A stretch of DNA of 49,604 nt from an uncultured Bacteroidales bacterium (lineage in GTDB: Bacteria; Bacteroidota; Bacteroidia; Bacteroidales; Tenuifilaceae): contig CALBBQ010000041.1 of assembly GCA_937926785.1 (NCBI GenBank), positions 1 through 49,604 of the forward strand, given 5' to 3'. The position numbers and the translations under genes were made by a program. Every line of letters begins with the position of its first letter. Within the stretch, counting starts at the first letter, position 1. Below, in pieces: positions 35,960 through 45,056 of the stretch. The notes beneath the pieces were generated by a model, which saw nothing but the letters and a program-made list of their open reading frames with translations, did no database searches and was not told the DNA's origin.

Positions 35960-37450
35960 CTATCCAAGAATTACGCCCACAATGGTAGCCGATATGAGGG
36001 CTGCCAGAGTTCCGCCCAGTAGGGCTCGCATACCGAATCGGCTTAACAGAACTCGTTGCCCCGGAGCCAGAGACCCTATACCTCCGATTTGAATGCCTAT
36101 CGATGCAAAATTGGCAAAACCACAAAGCATGTAGGTTGCCATGATTATAGATTTTTCCTGGGCAAAAGCGCCTAATGTTTTAAGCTCGGCTAAACTCACA
36201 TACCCAATGAATTCTGTCATTATAAGTTTTTCGCCAAGCAAACGTCCCAACAGGGTGATGTCCTCCTTGCAAACCCCAATGAGCCACATGATGGGGGCAA
36301 ATGCATATCCAAGAATAAATTCAAGCGAAAGCTTGTTGTATGCGCCATTGGTGGCTGTTGCAATCAGTTCGTTTAGGTTTGTCCACGCGCCAATTTTCTG
36401 AACTATAAAGTTGAACATGGCAATAAATGCAATGAACACTACCAGCATGGCAGCTACGTTGGCGGCAAGCTTCAACCCTTCGGTGGTGCCATTCGATATG
36501 GCATCAAGCACGTTGTTACCAATCTTTTCCTTGGGTATAGCTACGTTGGTATCTATTGTTTCGGTTTGTGGAACCAGAATCTTCGATACCACCACGGCTC
36601 CTGGTGCAGCCATAACCGAGGCTGCCAGCAGGTGCTTGGCAAATATTAACCTCTGAACGGGATCGTTGCCTCCTAAAAAGCTGATGTAGGCCGCCAGAAC
36701 TCCTCCGGCCAGGGTTGCCATTCCCCCGGTCATTACCAGTAAGATCTCCGATTTGGTCATCTTTTCCAGGTAAGCTTTGATCATCAGCGGCGATTCGGTT
36801 TGCCCAAGAAAAATGTTACCAGCCACGGATAAGCTTTCAGCACCTGAAATGTTCAGCGCCTTGGTCATTAACCAGGCGAGCAGCCATACCACCTTTTGGA
36901 TGATTCCCAGGTAGAATAGCAAGCTGGTTAATGCAGAGAAAAAGATGATGGTTGGCAGAACCTGAAAAGCGAATATGAATCCGAACTTGTTGGTATCCAG
37001 GAAGCCGGCAAAAAGAAATTCTGTTCCAGCCCTTGAAAAGTCTAGCACCTTAACAAATACTTTGCCCACAAACTCGAACAGGTAGCGAACAGGAGGGAAC
37101 TGTAGGATCAGTATTGCTATGATGATTTGAATACCCAGCCCAATGGCTACAGTTTTCCAGGAAACCGCCTTACGATTTGCACTGAAAAGGTAGGCTACCC
37201 CAATAAGCACAAACATACCCAGTATTCCCCTGAGCAAAGTTGAAAGGCTAAAGTGAAACGATTTATCCTCAACTGCAAGTTTAGTTGATCTTAGGGCTGC
37301 GCTTGCCGATGGAGCTGTATCGCTCGAAACAGTGGTTACATTGGTTGAGTCGGCAGCGGAAATCGGTTCTGTTTGGGGATTACTGGCTGAAACCACAAAA
37401 CCAAAAAAAACAATGGCAACGGCTATTCCGGCAACAATCTTTTTTACCAT
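35960..37450 (-). CDS. nupC: CNT-family Na+/nucleoside cotransporter with N-terminal extension
   Basis: The 496-residue protein is a concentrative nucleoside transporter: FVKVLDFSRAGTEFLF, VVWLLAWLMTKALNISGAESLSVAGNIFLGQTESPLMIK (nucleoside/sodium site), a GGMATLAGGVLAAY segment, and EFIGY near the end. It should import nucleosides with Na+ or H+. Before the first core helix it has about 75 extra residues: a signal-like hydrophobic helix (residues 5-22) and a Ser/Thr-rich hydrophilic stretch. The gene follows the DUF151 gene at 23 bases on the same strand. Confidence 0.88.
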   Translation of the reverse strand: MVKKIVAGIAVAIVFFGFVVSASNPQTEPISAADSTNVTTVSSDTAPSASAALRSTKLAVEDKSFHFSLSTLLRGILGMFVLIGVAYLFSANRKAVSWKTVAIGLGIQIIIAILILQFPPVRYLFEFVGKVFVKVLDFSRAGTEFLFAGFLDTNKFGFIFAFQVLPTIIFFSALTSLLFYLGIIQKVVWLLAWLMTKALNISGAESLSVAGNIFLGQTESPLMIKAYLEKMTKSEILLVMTGGMATLAGGVLAAYISFLGGNDPVQRLIFAKHLLAASVMAAPGAVVVSKILVPQTETIDTNVAIPKEKIGNNVLDAISNGTTEGLKLAANVAAMLVVFIAFIAMFNFIVQKIGAWTNLNELIATATNGAYNKLSLEFILGYAFAPIMWLIGVCKEDITLLGRLLGEKLIMTEFIGYVSLAELKTLGAFAQEKSIIMATYMLCGFANFASIGIQIGGIGSLAPGQRVLLSRFGMRALLGGTLAALISATIVGVILG

Positions 37451-37473
37451 AGGTTTAAAAGGTTAAGTAAGAT

Positions 37474-38070
37474 TTAAGAGCGACGTTTAATTTCGTCGCG
37501 TATTTTAGTAGCTTTTTCGTACTCTTCGTTATTCACGGCTTCATCGAGCATCTCTTTAAGTTCCTCGAGCGACATGCGCCTAAGCTGCTGGATGAAGGAA
37601 TCTTGAGGTTTGTCTTTTTCTTCAGTCTCTTCGGTTGTATTAGGCTCGTTATACTCTTCCACTTCTAGGGTGATGCCTGCTTTCTCTATGATCTCCTCAG
37701 TAGTATAGATAGGACAACCAAACCTGAGCGCAAGTGCTACGGCATCGGATGTGCGGGAATCGATGAAAAGCTCCTTGTGGCCATTCTCGCAGTGGAGCTT
37801 GGAGAAGAAAACTCCATCCTCCAGCTTGTAGATGTGAACATCGATGAGGTCGATACCAAAGGCGCGTGCAAAGTTCAGAAAAAGGTCGTGGGTTAAGGGG
37901 CGGGGTGGGGTAAGTCCCTCGAGTTGAATGGCAATGGCTTGCGCTTCGTAGCCCCCAATAATAATTGGTATGCGTCGTTGTCCACCCTCCTCGCTCAGCA
38001 CCAGGGCATAAGCTCCAGATTGGGTTTGACTATAGGAGATTCCTAGTACGGTTAGCTTTACTTTACCCAT
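37474..38070 (-). CDS. Bifunctional nuclease domain (DUF151) protein with UVR motif
   Basis: The 198-residue protein has the BFN/DUF151 domain at about 1-130 (SEEGGQRRIPIIIGGYEAQAIAIQLEG, PRPLTHDLF, SRTSDAVALALRFGCPIYTTEEII), an acidic linker, and a C-terminal UVR (UvrB/UvrC) motif from about 160. Some members show RNase and DNase activity; the role here is unknown. A -7 box lies 45 bases upstream. It leads a two-gene unit with the nucleoside transporter. Confidence 0.85.
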   Translation of the reverse strand: MGKVKLTVLGISYSQTQSGAYALVLSEEGGQRRIPIIIGGYEAQAIAIQLEGLTPPRPLTHDLFLNFARAFGIDLIDVHIYKLEDGVFFSKLHCENGHKELFIDSRTSDAVALALRFGCPIYTTEEIIEKAGITLEVEEYNEPNTTEETEEKDKPQDSFIQQLRRMSLEELKEMLDEAVNNEEYEKATKIRDEIKRRS

Positions 38071-38114
38071 TTACACTGCAATCAGAATCGATAAATACCA
38101 GTTGCAAATTAAAA

Positions 38115-38122
38115 CAAATTTA
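38115..38122 (-). promoter_or_regulatory. -7 promoter box (TAAATTTG)
   Basis: Minus-strand TAAATTTG lies 45-52 bases before the ATG of the DUF151 gene. Confidence 0.5.
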
Positions 38123-38187
38123 TCATTTAATCCTGATAAAAAAACGAAATCAGAAATTATTTCAGCCAAGAGGCTGTTTTTGAGAAA

Positions 38188-38212
38188 AAAGGGCTGCAAG
38201 ATGCAGCCCTTT
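38188..38212 (-). terminator. Intrinsic terminator of mutAB
   Basis: AAAGGGCTGCA and TGCAGCCCTTT form an 11-bp perfect stem with a 3-base loop, followed on the minus strand by a T-run. It lies 24 bases past the mutB stop. Confidence 0.85.
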
Positions 38213-38235
38213 AGTGTGTAATACTGGAAGTATTC

Positions 38236-40368
38236 CTACTCAAACCGTTCCAGGAGAATTTCCAGGATCTTCACGGCAGCAGCCGAAACAGAGGTTCCTG
38301 GGCCAAAAATGCCCACCACGCCATGGTCGTAGAGGAACTGGTAGTCCTGAGGCGGTATTACACCACCAACAATCACCATGATGTCGTCGCGGCCCAGTTT
38401 TTTTAACTCCTCAATAACCTGAGGAACAAGGGTTTTGTGGCCAGCGGCCAGGCTCGATACGCCAAGCACATGCACGTCGTTCTCAACGGCTTGCTTAGCA
38501 GCCTCGGCCGGGGTTTGGAACAGTGGTCCGATGTCTACATCGAAGCCTATATCGGCGTAGCCGGTTGATACCACCTTAGCGCCACGGTCGTGGCCATCCT
38601 GCCCCATCTTGGCAATCATAATTCGGGGCTGGCGACCCTCAAGCTTGGCAAACTTTTCGCAAAGCTCACGGGCTTTCTGATAGTTAGCATCTTCCATAGA
38701 TTCAGATGAGTAAACGCCCGATATGGAGCGGATAACGGCCTTGTATCGGCCTACCACTTTTTCGCAGGCGTAAGAGATTTCACCTAGGGTTGCGCGTTTC
38801 TTGGCAGCCTCAACCGAGAGCTCCAGCAGGTTTCCTTCGCCGGTTTCCACACAGCGGGTAATGGCATCCAGGGCGGCTTGTACCTCGGCCTCATTGCGTT
38901 CGGCACGTAGTTTTTGCAACCGGCGGATCTGCGCTTCGCGCACGGCGGTGTTGTCAACATCCAGAATTTCAATGGGGTCCTCCTTGTCAAGGCGGTACTT
39001 GTTAACTCCCACAATGATATCTTTCCCTGAGTCGATACGGGCCTGCTTGCGAGCAGCGGCTTCCTCAATTTTCATCTTGGGCAGCCCGGTTTCGATGGCC
39101 TTTGCCATTCCGCCCAGCTCTTCTACCTCCTGTATGAGTTTCCAGGCCTTGTGGGCAATTTCGTGGGTAAGGTACTCCACGTAGTAGGAACCGGCCCAGG
39201 GGTCAACAGCACGGCAAATGTTGGTTTCCTCCTGTATGTAGAGCTGAGTGTTGCGGGCAATACGTGCCGAGAAATCCGTAGGAAGGGCAATCGCCTCGTC
39301 CAGCGCATTGGTATGCAAGCTCTGGGTATGACCCAACGCAGCGGCCATGGCCTCAATGCAGGTACGGGCTACGTTGTTGAACGGATCCTGCTCGGTTAAG
39401 CTCCAGCCCGAGGTTTGGCTATGCGTACGCAGGGCCATTGACTTGGGGTTCTTAGGGTTGAACTGCTTCACAATTTTTGCCCACAACAGGCGTGCAGCGC
39501 GCATCTTGGCAATCTCCATGAAGTGGTTCATCCCAACAGCCCAGAAGAACGAAAGGCGAGGGGCAAACGCATCGATATCTATTCCGGCTTTTACTCCGGT
39601 ACGCAGGTACTCAAGTCCATCGGCTAGCGTGTAGGCCAGCTCAATATCGGCGGTTGCACCAGCCTCCTGCATGTGGTAGCCCGATATGGATATGCTGTTG
39701 AACTTGGGCATTTTCTTTGAGGTGTACTCAAAGATATCGGCAATGATGCGCATCGAAAACTCAGGTGGGTAGATATAGGTGTTGCGAACCATGAACTCCT
39801 TCAGGATGTCGTTCTGAATGGTACCGCTGAGCTCTTCGAGCTTTGCTCCCTGTTCAAGCGCAGCAACAATGTAAAAGGCCATTACAGGGAGAACAGCGCC
39901 GTTCATGGTCATGGAAACCGACATCTTATTCAGGGGGATGCCGTCGAACAGAATTTTCATATCTTCCACCGAGTCGATGGCTACACCAGCTTTCCCAACA
40001 TCGCCCACCACCCGTTCGTGGTCGGAATCGTAGCCACGATGGGTGGCCAGGTCGAAGGCTACCGAAAGCCCCATTTGGCCCGCGGCCAGGTTACGGCGGT
40101 AGAAGGCGTTGGACTCCTCGGCAGTAGAAAAACCGGCATACTGACGCACAGTCCAGGGTTTCATCACATACATGGTGCTGTAGGGTCCACGTAGGAATGG
40201 AGGAATACCCGCTGCATAGTTCAGGTGCTCCATGTTCTCCAGGTCAGCCTCAGTGAAGGCTGGTTTCACCTGAATGCGTTCAGGTGTTAGCCAATTGGCC
40301 TCTACTTTAAACACACCTGCACCTTGGTCGATGTGTTTGATATCTATCTTTTTGAAATCGGGTTTCAT
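38236..40368 (-). CDS. mutB: Methylmalonyl-CoA mutase large subunit (B12-binding)
   Basis: The catalytic subunit isomerises succinyl-CoA and methylmalonyl-CoA with adenosylcobalamin. The 710-residue protein has the CoA-binding TIM barrel ([52 protein letters not shown]) and a C-terminal cobalamin domain with DGHDRG (the DxHxxG base-off ligand), [10 protein letters not shown] and GGVIPPQDY. It follows mutA at 32 bases. In anaerobic Bacteroidota this pair makes propionate from succinate. Confidence 0.95.
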   Translation of the reverse strand: MKPDFKKIDIKHIDQGAGVFKVEANWLTPERIQVKPAFTEADLENMEHLNYAAGIPPFLRGPYSTMYVMKPWTVRQYAGFSTAEESNAFYRRNLAAGQMGLSVAFDLATHRGYDSDHERVVGDVGKAGVAIDSVEDMKILFDGIPLNKMSVSMTMNGAVLPVMAFYIVAALEQGAKLEELSGTIQNDILKEFMVRNTYIYPPEFSMRIIADIFEYTSKKMPKFNSISISGYHMQEAGATADIELAYTLADGLEYLRTGVKAGIDIDAFAPRLSFFWAVGMNHFMEIAKMRAARLLWAKIVKQFNPKNPKSMALRTHSQTSGWSLTEQDPFNNVARTCIEAMAAALGHTQSLHTNALDEAIALPTDFSARIARNTQLYIQEETNICRAVDPWAGSYYVEYLTHEIAHKAWKLIQEVEELGGMAKAIETGLPKMKIEEAAARKQARIDSGKDIIVGVNKYRLDKEDPIEILDVDNTAVREAQIRRLQKLRAERNEAEVQAALDAITRCVETGEGNLLELSVEAAKKRATLGEISYACEKVVGRYKAVIRSISGVYSSESMEDANYQKARELCEKFAKLEGRQPRIMIAKMGQDGHDRGAKVVSTGYADIGFDVDIGPLFQTPAEAAKQAVENDVHVLGVSSLAAGHKTLVPQVIEELKKLGRDDIMVIVGGVIPPQDYQFLYDHGVVGIFGPGTSVSAAAVKILEILLERFE

Positions 40369-40400
40369 TGTTTACCTCTTTTGGTTAAGTAGAACAGCAA

Positions 40401-42284
40401 TTACTTAATTCCCAACATGGCCTGATACTTAAGCAGGGTATCGAGCAGGTTGCTTTTTACGCTGATGTAGTTGGTAATGCCTTTTGCTTCAAGGTCGGGT
40501 TTGCAGGCTGGCTCGCCGGCTACCACAAAAATTGCCTTGCCGCTTAACTTTTCAAAAGCTTCGGGAGCCAGGGTTGCGTACTCATCGTCGGAGCTGCAGA
40601 TAACCACGATGTCCGATTTTGCGTTGAGCGCAGCTTTTACCCCTTCGTCAACATTGGCAAAGCCGATATTATCTGTAACCTCAAAACCGGCTACGGCAAA
40701 AAAGTTGCAGCTGAACTGTGCACGGGCACGGCGCATGGCCAGGTTCCCCAGGGTGAGCATAAACACTTTAGGCCTACGACCGCTCCTATCGGTACGGTAG
40801 CGAAGCTCTTCAAAGGCTTGTGCTCCGCGGTAGGGGACAAGCGGTTGGGCAAGGGCATCGGCAGGTTTTTCGGCTTTTGGACGGGTTACCGCTTCGGGTT
40901 TTACCTTGTTCACATCGGCCACCTCGGTAAAGTTGGGGTACTGGTTAGTGCCAAGTACGGTTTCGCGGCGCGAGGCTATGTTTGCATCCCGCTTAGCGGC
41001 AACTTCGCTAATCTTTTGCTGTATAAAGCCTTTAACGAATGCCTCGCGGAAGCCTCCAAGAGCATCCACCTCAAGGAAAAGATTCCAGGCATGCTCGGCT
41101 ATGGCCATGGTTAAATTCTCGATGTAGTAGCTGCCGGCGGCGGGGTCGGCCACCTTGTCGAAGTACGACTCCTCGCGGAGCAGTATCTGCTGGTTGCGGG
41201 CTATGCGCTCGCTGAAAGCCGAAGGTTCGGCAAACGGGGCATCGAATGGTAGCACGTTGAGCGAGTCCACCCCGGCCAGCACCGCACTCATACTTTCGGT
41301 AGTGGTGCGGAGCATGTTCACGTAAGCATCGTAAACGGTCATATTCCAACGGCTGGTTTCGGCATGGATGCTCATGCGAGCATTTTCCTTGCTTGCAGGT
41401 TTGTAAGCCTCAACCATTTTAGCCCACAGCATTCGGGCTGCGCGGAACTTGGCTATCTCCATAAAGTAGCTGGAGCCCACAGCAAAGTTAAAGCGTATGC
41501 GAGGAGTGAGCTCATCAATGCCAAAACCTTTATCAGTTAATGCGTTCAGGTAATCGCTTGCCATGGCCAGCGCAAACGCCAGCTCCTGAACTGCCGATGC
41601 TCCACAGTTATGGAATACATGGGCATTTATACCTATAACACGGAAATTGGGGAATTTTTTCGCTGCGTTTAGCACATTCACTAACCCATCGTAGCTCGAA
41701 TCGGTATCGCAGCAGAATTTGCCTTTCAGGGCTAGCGTGGTTAGCGGGCTGTAATCTATAGACCCTTTGACATCGGTTGGCTTAACACCCGATTGCTCAA
41801 AGTACTTCACGATAAAGGGTAGCGCTTTAGCGGTTGCTGAACCACCGGTAAAGTTTACCTCAACCCCGGTAAGGTTTATATTCTTAAGTAAACGGCTGAT
41901 GGAATCCAACGTGGGCTCACAGTCGCTGCAAAGGTTGAACCCCAACGATTCAACTCCACGGCTAAGCATCTCAAGCGCTTTGCGATTTGCATCGGTGGGC
42001 TTATCGAGGCAAACATCAAAATCCTGGCGGATTAGCCATGGATTTCCTTTTTGGTGGTTACCCCTAACGTATGGGAAATCGCCCGGTTTTACATGAACTG
42101 TCTCGAGGTTTGCAAGGTCCTCGGAGCGGTAGTAGGGCCGCACGCTGAATCCCTCGTGCGTTTTCCATACCAGCTTCTTTTCGTAGTCAGCTCCTTTCAA
42201 ATCCTCGCGGATTACCTCTTCCCATTCGGCCGTTGACACCGGCGGAAATTCGGTAAAAAGCTTCTCGTTGCTTTTTTCTGCCAT
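40401..42284 (-). CDS. mutA: Methylmalonyl-CoA mutase small subunit
   Basis: The non-catalytic partner forms a heterodimer with MutB. The 627-residue protein keeps the mutase barrel (WKTHEGFSVRPYYRSEDL, GKFCCDTDSSYDGL, RIRFNFAVGSSYFMEIAKFRAARMLW) and a C-terminal cobalamin-like domain that lacks the DxHxxG histidine: where MutB has MGQDGHDRG it has LGNLAMRRARAQFS. I start at the ATG at 42284 (MAEKSNEKLF), because the -7 boxes at 42312-42333 would otherwise fall at or inside the start of the longer reading from 42329. Confidence 0.95.
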   Translation of the reverse strand: MAEKSNEKLFTEFPPVSTAEWEEVIREDLKGADYEKKLVWKTHEGFSVRPYYRSEDLANLETVHVKPGDFPYVRGNHQKGNPWLIRQDFDVCLDKPTDANRKALEMLSRGVESLGFNLCSDCEPTLDSISRLLKNINLTGVEVNFTGGSATAKALPFIVKYFEQSGVKPTDVKGSIDYSPLTTLALKGKFCCDTDSSYDGLVNVLNAAKKFPNFRVIGINAHVFHNCGASAVQELAFALAMASDYLNALTDKGFGIDELTPRIRFNFAVGSSYFMEIAKFRAARMLWAKMVEAYKPASKENARMSIHAETSRWNMTVYDAYVNMLRTTTESMSAVLAGVDSLNVLPFDAPFAEPSAFSERIARNQQILLREESYFDKVADPAAGSYYIENLTMAIAEHAWNLFLEVDALGGFREAFVKGFIQQKISEVAAKRDANIASRRETVLGTNQYPNFTEVADVNKVKPEAVTRPKAEKPADALAQPLVPYRGAQAFEELRYRTDRSGRRPKVFMLTLGNLAMRRARAQFSCNFFAVAGFEVTDNIGFANVDEGVKAALNAKSDIVVICSSDDEYATLAPEAFEKLSGKAIFVVAGEPACKPDLEAKGITNYISVKSNLLDTLLKYQAMLGIK

Positions 42285-42311
42285 AACCTGACTTTTAGGA
42301 ATTTTGATTTG

Positions 42312-42333
42312 CAAATTTAACATTTGCAAAAAT
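42312..42333 (-). promoter_or_regulatory. Two tandem -7 boxes before mutAB
   Basis: Minus-strand TAAATTTG (42312-42319) and TATTTTTG (42326-42333) both match TAnnTTTG. They are 28 and 42 bases before the mutA ATG and may mark two start sites. Confidence 0.55.
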
Positions 42334-42644
42334 AGCTGCCGGATAATTTAGGTGATAATTAGCAGAATAATGCTGTTAAGCATAAAAAACAGGTCAAAGT
42401 TTTGCTAAACACGTTTAGCTTTGCCCTTGGTAGTATGATGTGAGGTTGACTATCAATATATATTCATGGCAATTTTCAAACTTATTAGCATGGCAGTATG
42501 GTTTTGCCATGTCGGAATACTCCAAAACACACTTTAAGCGAGAGCTTGTTAGCCAACCCGAGGTGAAATGAGGTTACTCTTCATTCGGTGAGAACTAAAT
42601 CGCGTTTAGCTGAAAAAACTTACCTTTATGTTTTATTAAACCTT
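42334..42644. other. Intergenic region between mutA and Memo genes
   Basis: About 310 bases without a gene between divergent transcripts. GCTAAAC (42404-42410) and GTTTAGC (42413-42419) form a perfect, nearly loopless palindrome of operator type. ATGGCA (42490-42495) and TGCCAT (42505-42510) form a second. TACCTTTA at 42621-42628 is a weak -7 box for the Memo gene. I saw no cobalamin riboswitch pattern. Confidence 0.45.
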
Positions 42645-43730
42645 ATGGCCATGCTAACACAGAACCTTGCCAAGGCATTTGTAATTGCCCTGCTTTTCGC
42701 ATCGTGCATCAGCAGTAATAGCAATAAACATGTTCGGCCAATGGCCGATACGGTTGGCTTCGCCTCAAAACAATTCCAGGTTGATTCGGTATTGAACCGG
42801 ATTGAAGCATTGCAATCCGAAATGCTTTCACAAGCCCCGCATCTGAACGATTGTAGATTAGCAATTTGCCCACACGACGATTATACCTACGTTGGCTGGC
42901 TGTACCCTGCCACGTTGCGAAATATCACGGCAAAAACCGTGATAATATTTGGTGTTGCCCATAAAGCTAAACGTTTTGGTTTAGAAGATGTTCTGGTATT
43001 CGATACCTTTAGCCATTGGCATGGGCCGGCAGGAAATATCGCTGTATCATCACTACGCGAAGAGATTGTTGCCGGCTTGCGAGCGGGTTTTGCCGTTGAA
43101 CACGATAGCATGCAGCTGGTTGAGCATTCGGTTGAGTCCATGCTTCCTTTCCTGCAGCATTTTAATAGGGATATTGAGATTGTATCCATTCTTGTTCCCT
43201 ACATGTCGTACGCACGTATGAAACAGGTTGCCGAAGCCCTGGCTAAATCGTTGCAACAAGTTATGCAAAAACACAAGCTCCGGTGGGGAACAGATATTGC
43301 ACTTATTATCACCACCGATGCTGTTCATTACGGCGATGAGGGTTGGGGCGATAAGAACTACGCACCTTTTGGAGCCGATTCTGCAGGTTACCAAAAAGCC
43401 CGTGAACGTGAGCATACCATAATTAGTACTACTCTTTTAGGAGCAGCAACACAGGAGAAGGTGAAACTTTTTACCGGGTATACGCTCAATCCGAGCAACT
43501 ACAAGGAGTATAGCTGGGCCTGGTGCGGGCGTTACAGCTTACCTGTGGGTTTGCTAACCGCCCTGGAGCTAACCCGCCTAACCGCCGCACCAGAACTTAG
43601 GGGCATAAATGTGGGCTATGCTACCAGCATTGAGCAAAATCACATCCCCGTTGCCGATTTGGGAATGGGAGAAACCGCCCCGGCAAATCTCAGACACTGG
43701 GTTGGCTATGCAGGGGTGGTTTACCCCTAG
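42645..43730 (+). CDS. Memo-family lipoprotein (AmmeMemoRadiSam protein B-like)
   Basis: The protein (361 residues from ATG 42645, or from 42651) has a lipoprotein signal (ALLFASC) and then a Memo domain. The metal/active-site positions of human Memo1 (H49, H81, C244) appear to be kept: PHDDYTYVG, FGVAHKAK and WCGRYSLPVG. HSVESMLPFLQ and the TTDAVHYGDEG strand (cf. SSDFSHY) also match. Most bacterial Memo proteins are cytosolic and encoded with AMMECR1 and a radical SAM protein; neither is here. The start is set by the signal peptide, as a GTG at 42588 adds a non-signal leader. Exported Memo-like proteins have no known job. Confidence 0.75.
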   Translation: MAMLTQNLAKAFVIALLFASCISSNSNKHVRPMADTVGFASKQFQVDSVLNRIEALQSEMLSQAPHLNDCRLAICPHDDYTYVGWLYPATLRNITAKTVIIFGVAHKAKRFGLEDVLVFDTFSHWHGPAGNIAVSSLREEIVAGLRAGFAVEHDSMQLVEHSVESMLPFLQHFNRDIEIVSILVPYMSYARMKQVAEALAKSLQQVMQKHKLRWGTDIALIITTDAVHYGDEGWGDKNYAPFGADSAGYQKAREREHTIISTTLLGAATQEKVKLFTGYTLNPSNYKEYSWAWCGRYSLPVGLLTALELTRLTAAPELRGINVGYATSIEQNHIPVADLGMGETAPANLRHWVGYAGVVYP

Positions 43731-44035
43731 GGTTGAGGCTGATAGTTGATGGTTGTTGGTTAATTGCAGTTAAGCAAATGCAACTGGTGGGTTGCCGTTC
43801 TATCAAGTAATAGCTTTTCCACACGCATAAAAGTCCATTGAAAGCACAATGATTCATTTCAGCAGGTTGGCCTTGCCTCAAATGCAATGTTGTGGGCTAG
43901 TTATTTGTATATTTTTAAGCCGTTATGTTAATGTTAGAAATGCCTTTCCACCCTTTATATTGTTTCTGTTGCTGTTAAATAAGGCACTTTTGATTTTCAT
44001 GTTCTTTGTTGATTGATTTGTTTCGTAACGGTTCT

Positions 44036-44147
44036 CAGCTATACGCAGGCAGGGATTTTTACCACTGAACTTCCTACGGAGCAAGGAACTTCAAATATAG
44101 CACTTTTCTGTCCTACGAAGCACGAAACTCCTGCTTGCATATAGGTG
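44036..44147. repeat. Long imperfect inverted repeat at island edge
   Basis: CAGCTATACGCAGGCAGGGATTT (44036-44058) matches the reverse complement of 44125-44147 with about 6 mismatches over 23 bases. Inside lies a 22-base imperfect direct repeat (44071-44092 and 44110-44131). It looks like a mobile-cassette or MITE-type hairpin. Confidence 0.5.
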
Positions 44148-44285
44148 GTGTTGTAAGCTGGCCTTCTGTCCACCGTCATTGTCATTTTATTAGTTTCTGT
44201 TTTCTGTCTGTCGGGTTGTGTGTCGACTATTTTAAAATTTTTTAGAGGGAAGGGATTTTAAAAATAATTTTCCTTCGGGAGGCAA

Positions 44286-44330
44286 AGGTGTAAGCTCTTT
44301 CCGATTTTTCTTCGGGATGTGCTTACACCT
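44286..44330 (-). terminator. Perfect 10-bp hairpin after yggS
   Basis: AGGTGTAAGC and GCTTACACCT enclose 25 bases, 9 bases past the yggS stop. There is only a short T-run on the minus strand (TTTGCC), so it may be a weak terminator or a repeat-derived structure. Confidence 0.4.
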
Positions 44331-44339
44331 GTGTGTCGG

Positions 44340-45056
44340 CTATTTGTTGTCATTCGAATAATAGCTGTCAGGATAAGGTCGTTTGCCAAAAATGGCAGTT
44401 CCTACACGAATGATTGTCGCGCCTTCTTCTATGGCTGTTTCTAAGTCGTTGCTCATTCCCATTGATAATTCGTGTACGGGCAAGTCTTTCTCTAACATTT
44501 GTACCTGAATATTCCTGAGCAATTGAAAGCATTTGCGAACTTTTTCGGTTTCCGCAGAAAAAAGTCCAATGGTCATTAACCCTTTAATATTTAGTCTGTC
44601 AAGTTGTTTAATATGTTGAGCAAAAGTCAAAGCATTTTCGGGTGAAATGGCAAACTTACTTTCTTCATAAGAGGTGTTAACTTGGATAAAAACATCTAAG
44701 GTTCTATTTTCAAATTCTAATCTCTTTTGCAATTTTTCAGCTAATTCCAACCTGTCAACCGATTGTATGCAGTCAGCATATTTGATAACTTCTTTGATTT
44801 TATTGGTTTGAAGGTGTCCTATGAAATGGGTTTGGTGTGGTATGGTTTTTAGGATTTCAAATTTCTCTTTTAGTTCCTGCACTTTATTTTCTCCAATCAA
44901 GCATTCGCCTGCTTGCAGGGCTATTAATATTTTCTCTGCCGAAACGGTTTTTGTTGCTAATAGAAGTTTGATTTCATTGGGATTTCTGCCTGAGTTTTCA
45001 GCTGCTGCTCTTATTCTTTCTTTTACGCTTGCAATATTTTTAATGATAAAACTCAT
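44340..45056 (-). CDS. yggS: YggS-family PLP-binding protein
   Basis: YggS/PROSC proteins bind pyridoxal phosphate and buffer PLP and amino-acid pools. The 238-residue product is a single alanine-racemase-type barrel with KLLLATKTVSAEKI (PLP Lys), IGENKVQELKEK, HFIGHLQTNKIKEV, the SVDRLELAEKL strand, and LSMGMSNDLETAIEEGATIIRVGTAIFG (phosphate loop). I start at ATG 45056, which overlaps the MarR stop as ATGA. It is the last gene of a DUF2024-GGCT-MarR-YggS unit. Confidence 0.92.
   Translation of the reverse strand: MSFIIKNIASVKERIRAAAENSGRNPNEIKLLLATKTVSAEKILIALQAGECLIGENKVQELKEKFEILKTIPHQTHFIGHLQTNKIKEVIKYADCIQSVDRLELAEKLQKRLEFENRTLDVFIQVNTSYEESKFAISPENALTFAQHIKQLDRLNIKGLMTIGLFSAETEKVRKCFQLLRNIQVQMLEKDLPVHELSMGMSNDLETAIEEGATIIRVGTAIFGKRPYPDSYYSNDNK

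Larger units (their letters stand above)
43731..44339. other. Gene-free left boundary of the AT-rich island
   Basis: No ORF of merit. It holds an imperfect long inverted repeat (CAGCTATACGCAGGCAGGG at 44036-44054, partner near 44125-44147), a degenerate direct repeat TCCTACGnAGCA (44072 and 44111), and two TGTGTGTCG copies (44217-44225 and 44330-44338). A perfect 10-bp inverted repeat AGGTGTAAGC (44286-44295) and GCTTACACCT (44321-44330) ends just beyond the yggS stop. Base composition falls from here rightwards. Confidence 0.5.

Noticed and set aside
38801..40127. Plus-strand frames across mutB
   Set aside because: Antisense shadows in a high-GC coding region; translations have no domain features.
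42334..42644. Possible cobalamin riboswitch before mutA
   Set aside because: No B12-box-like sequence or multi-stem pattern found; only short dyads.
44036..44158. Integron attC site
   Set aside because: A long hairpin is present but the core boxes RYYYAAC and GTTRRRY do not fit cleanly; kept only as a repeat.
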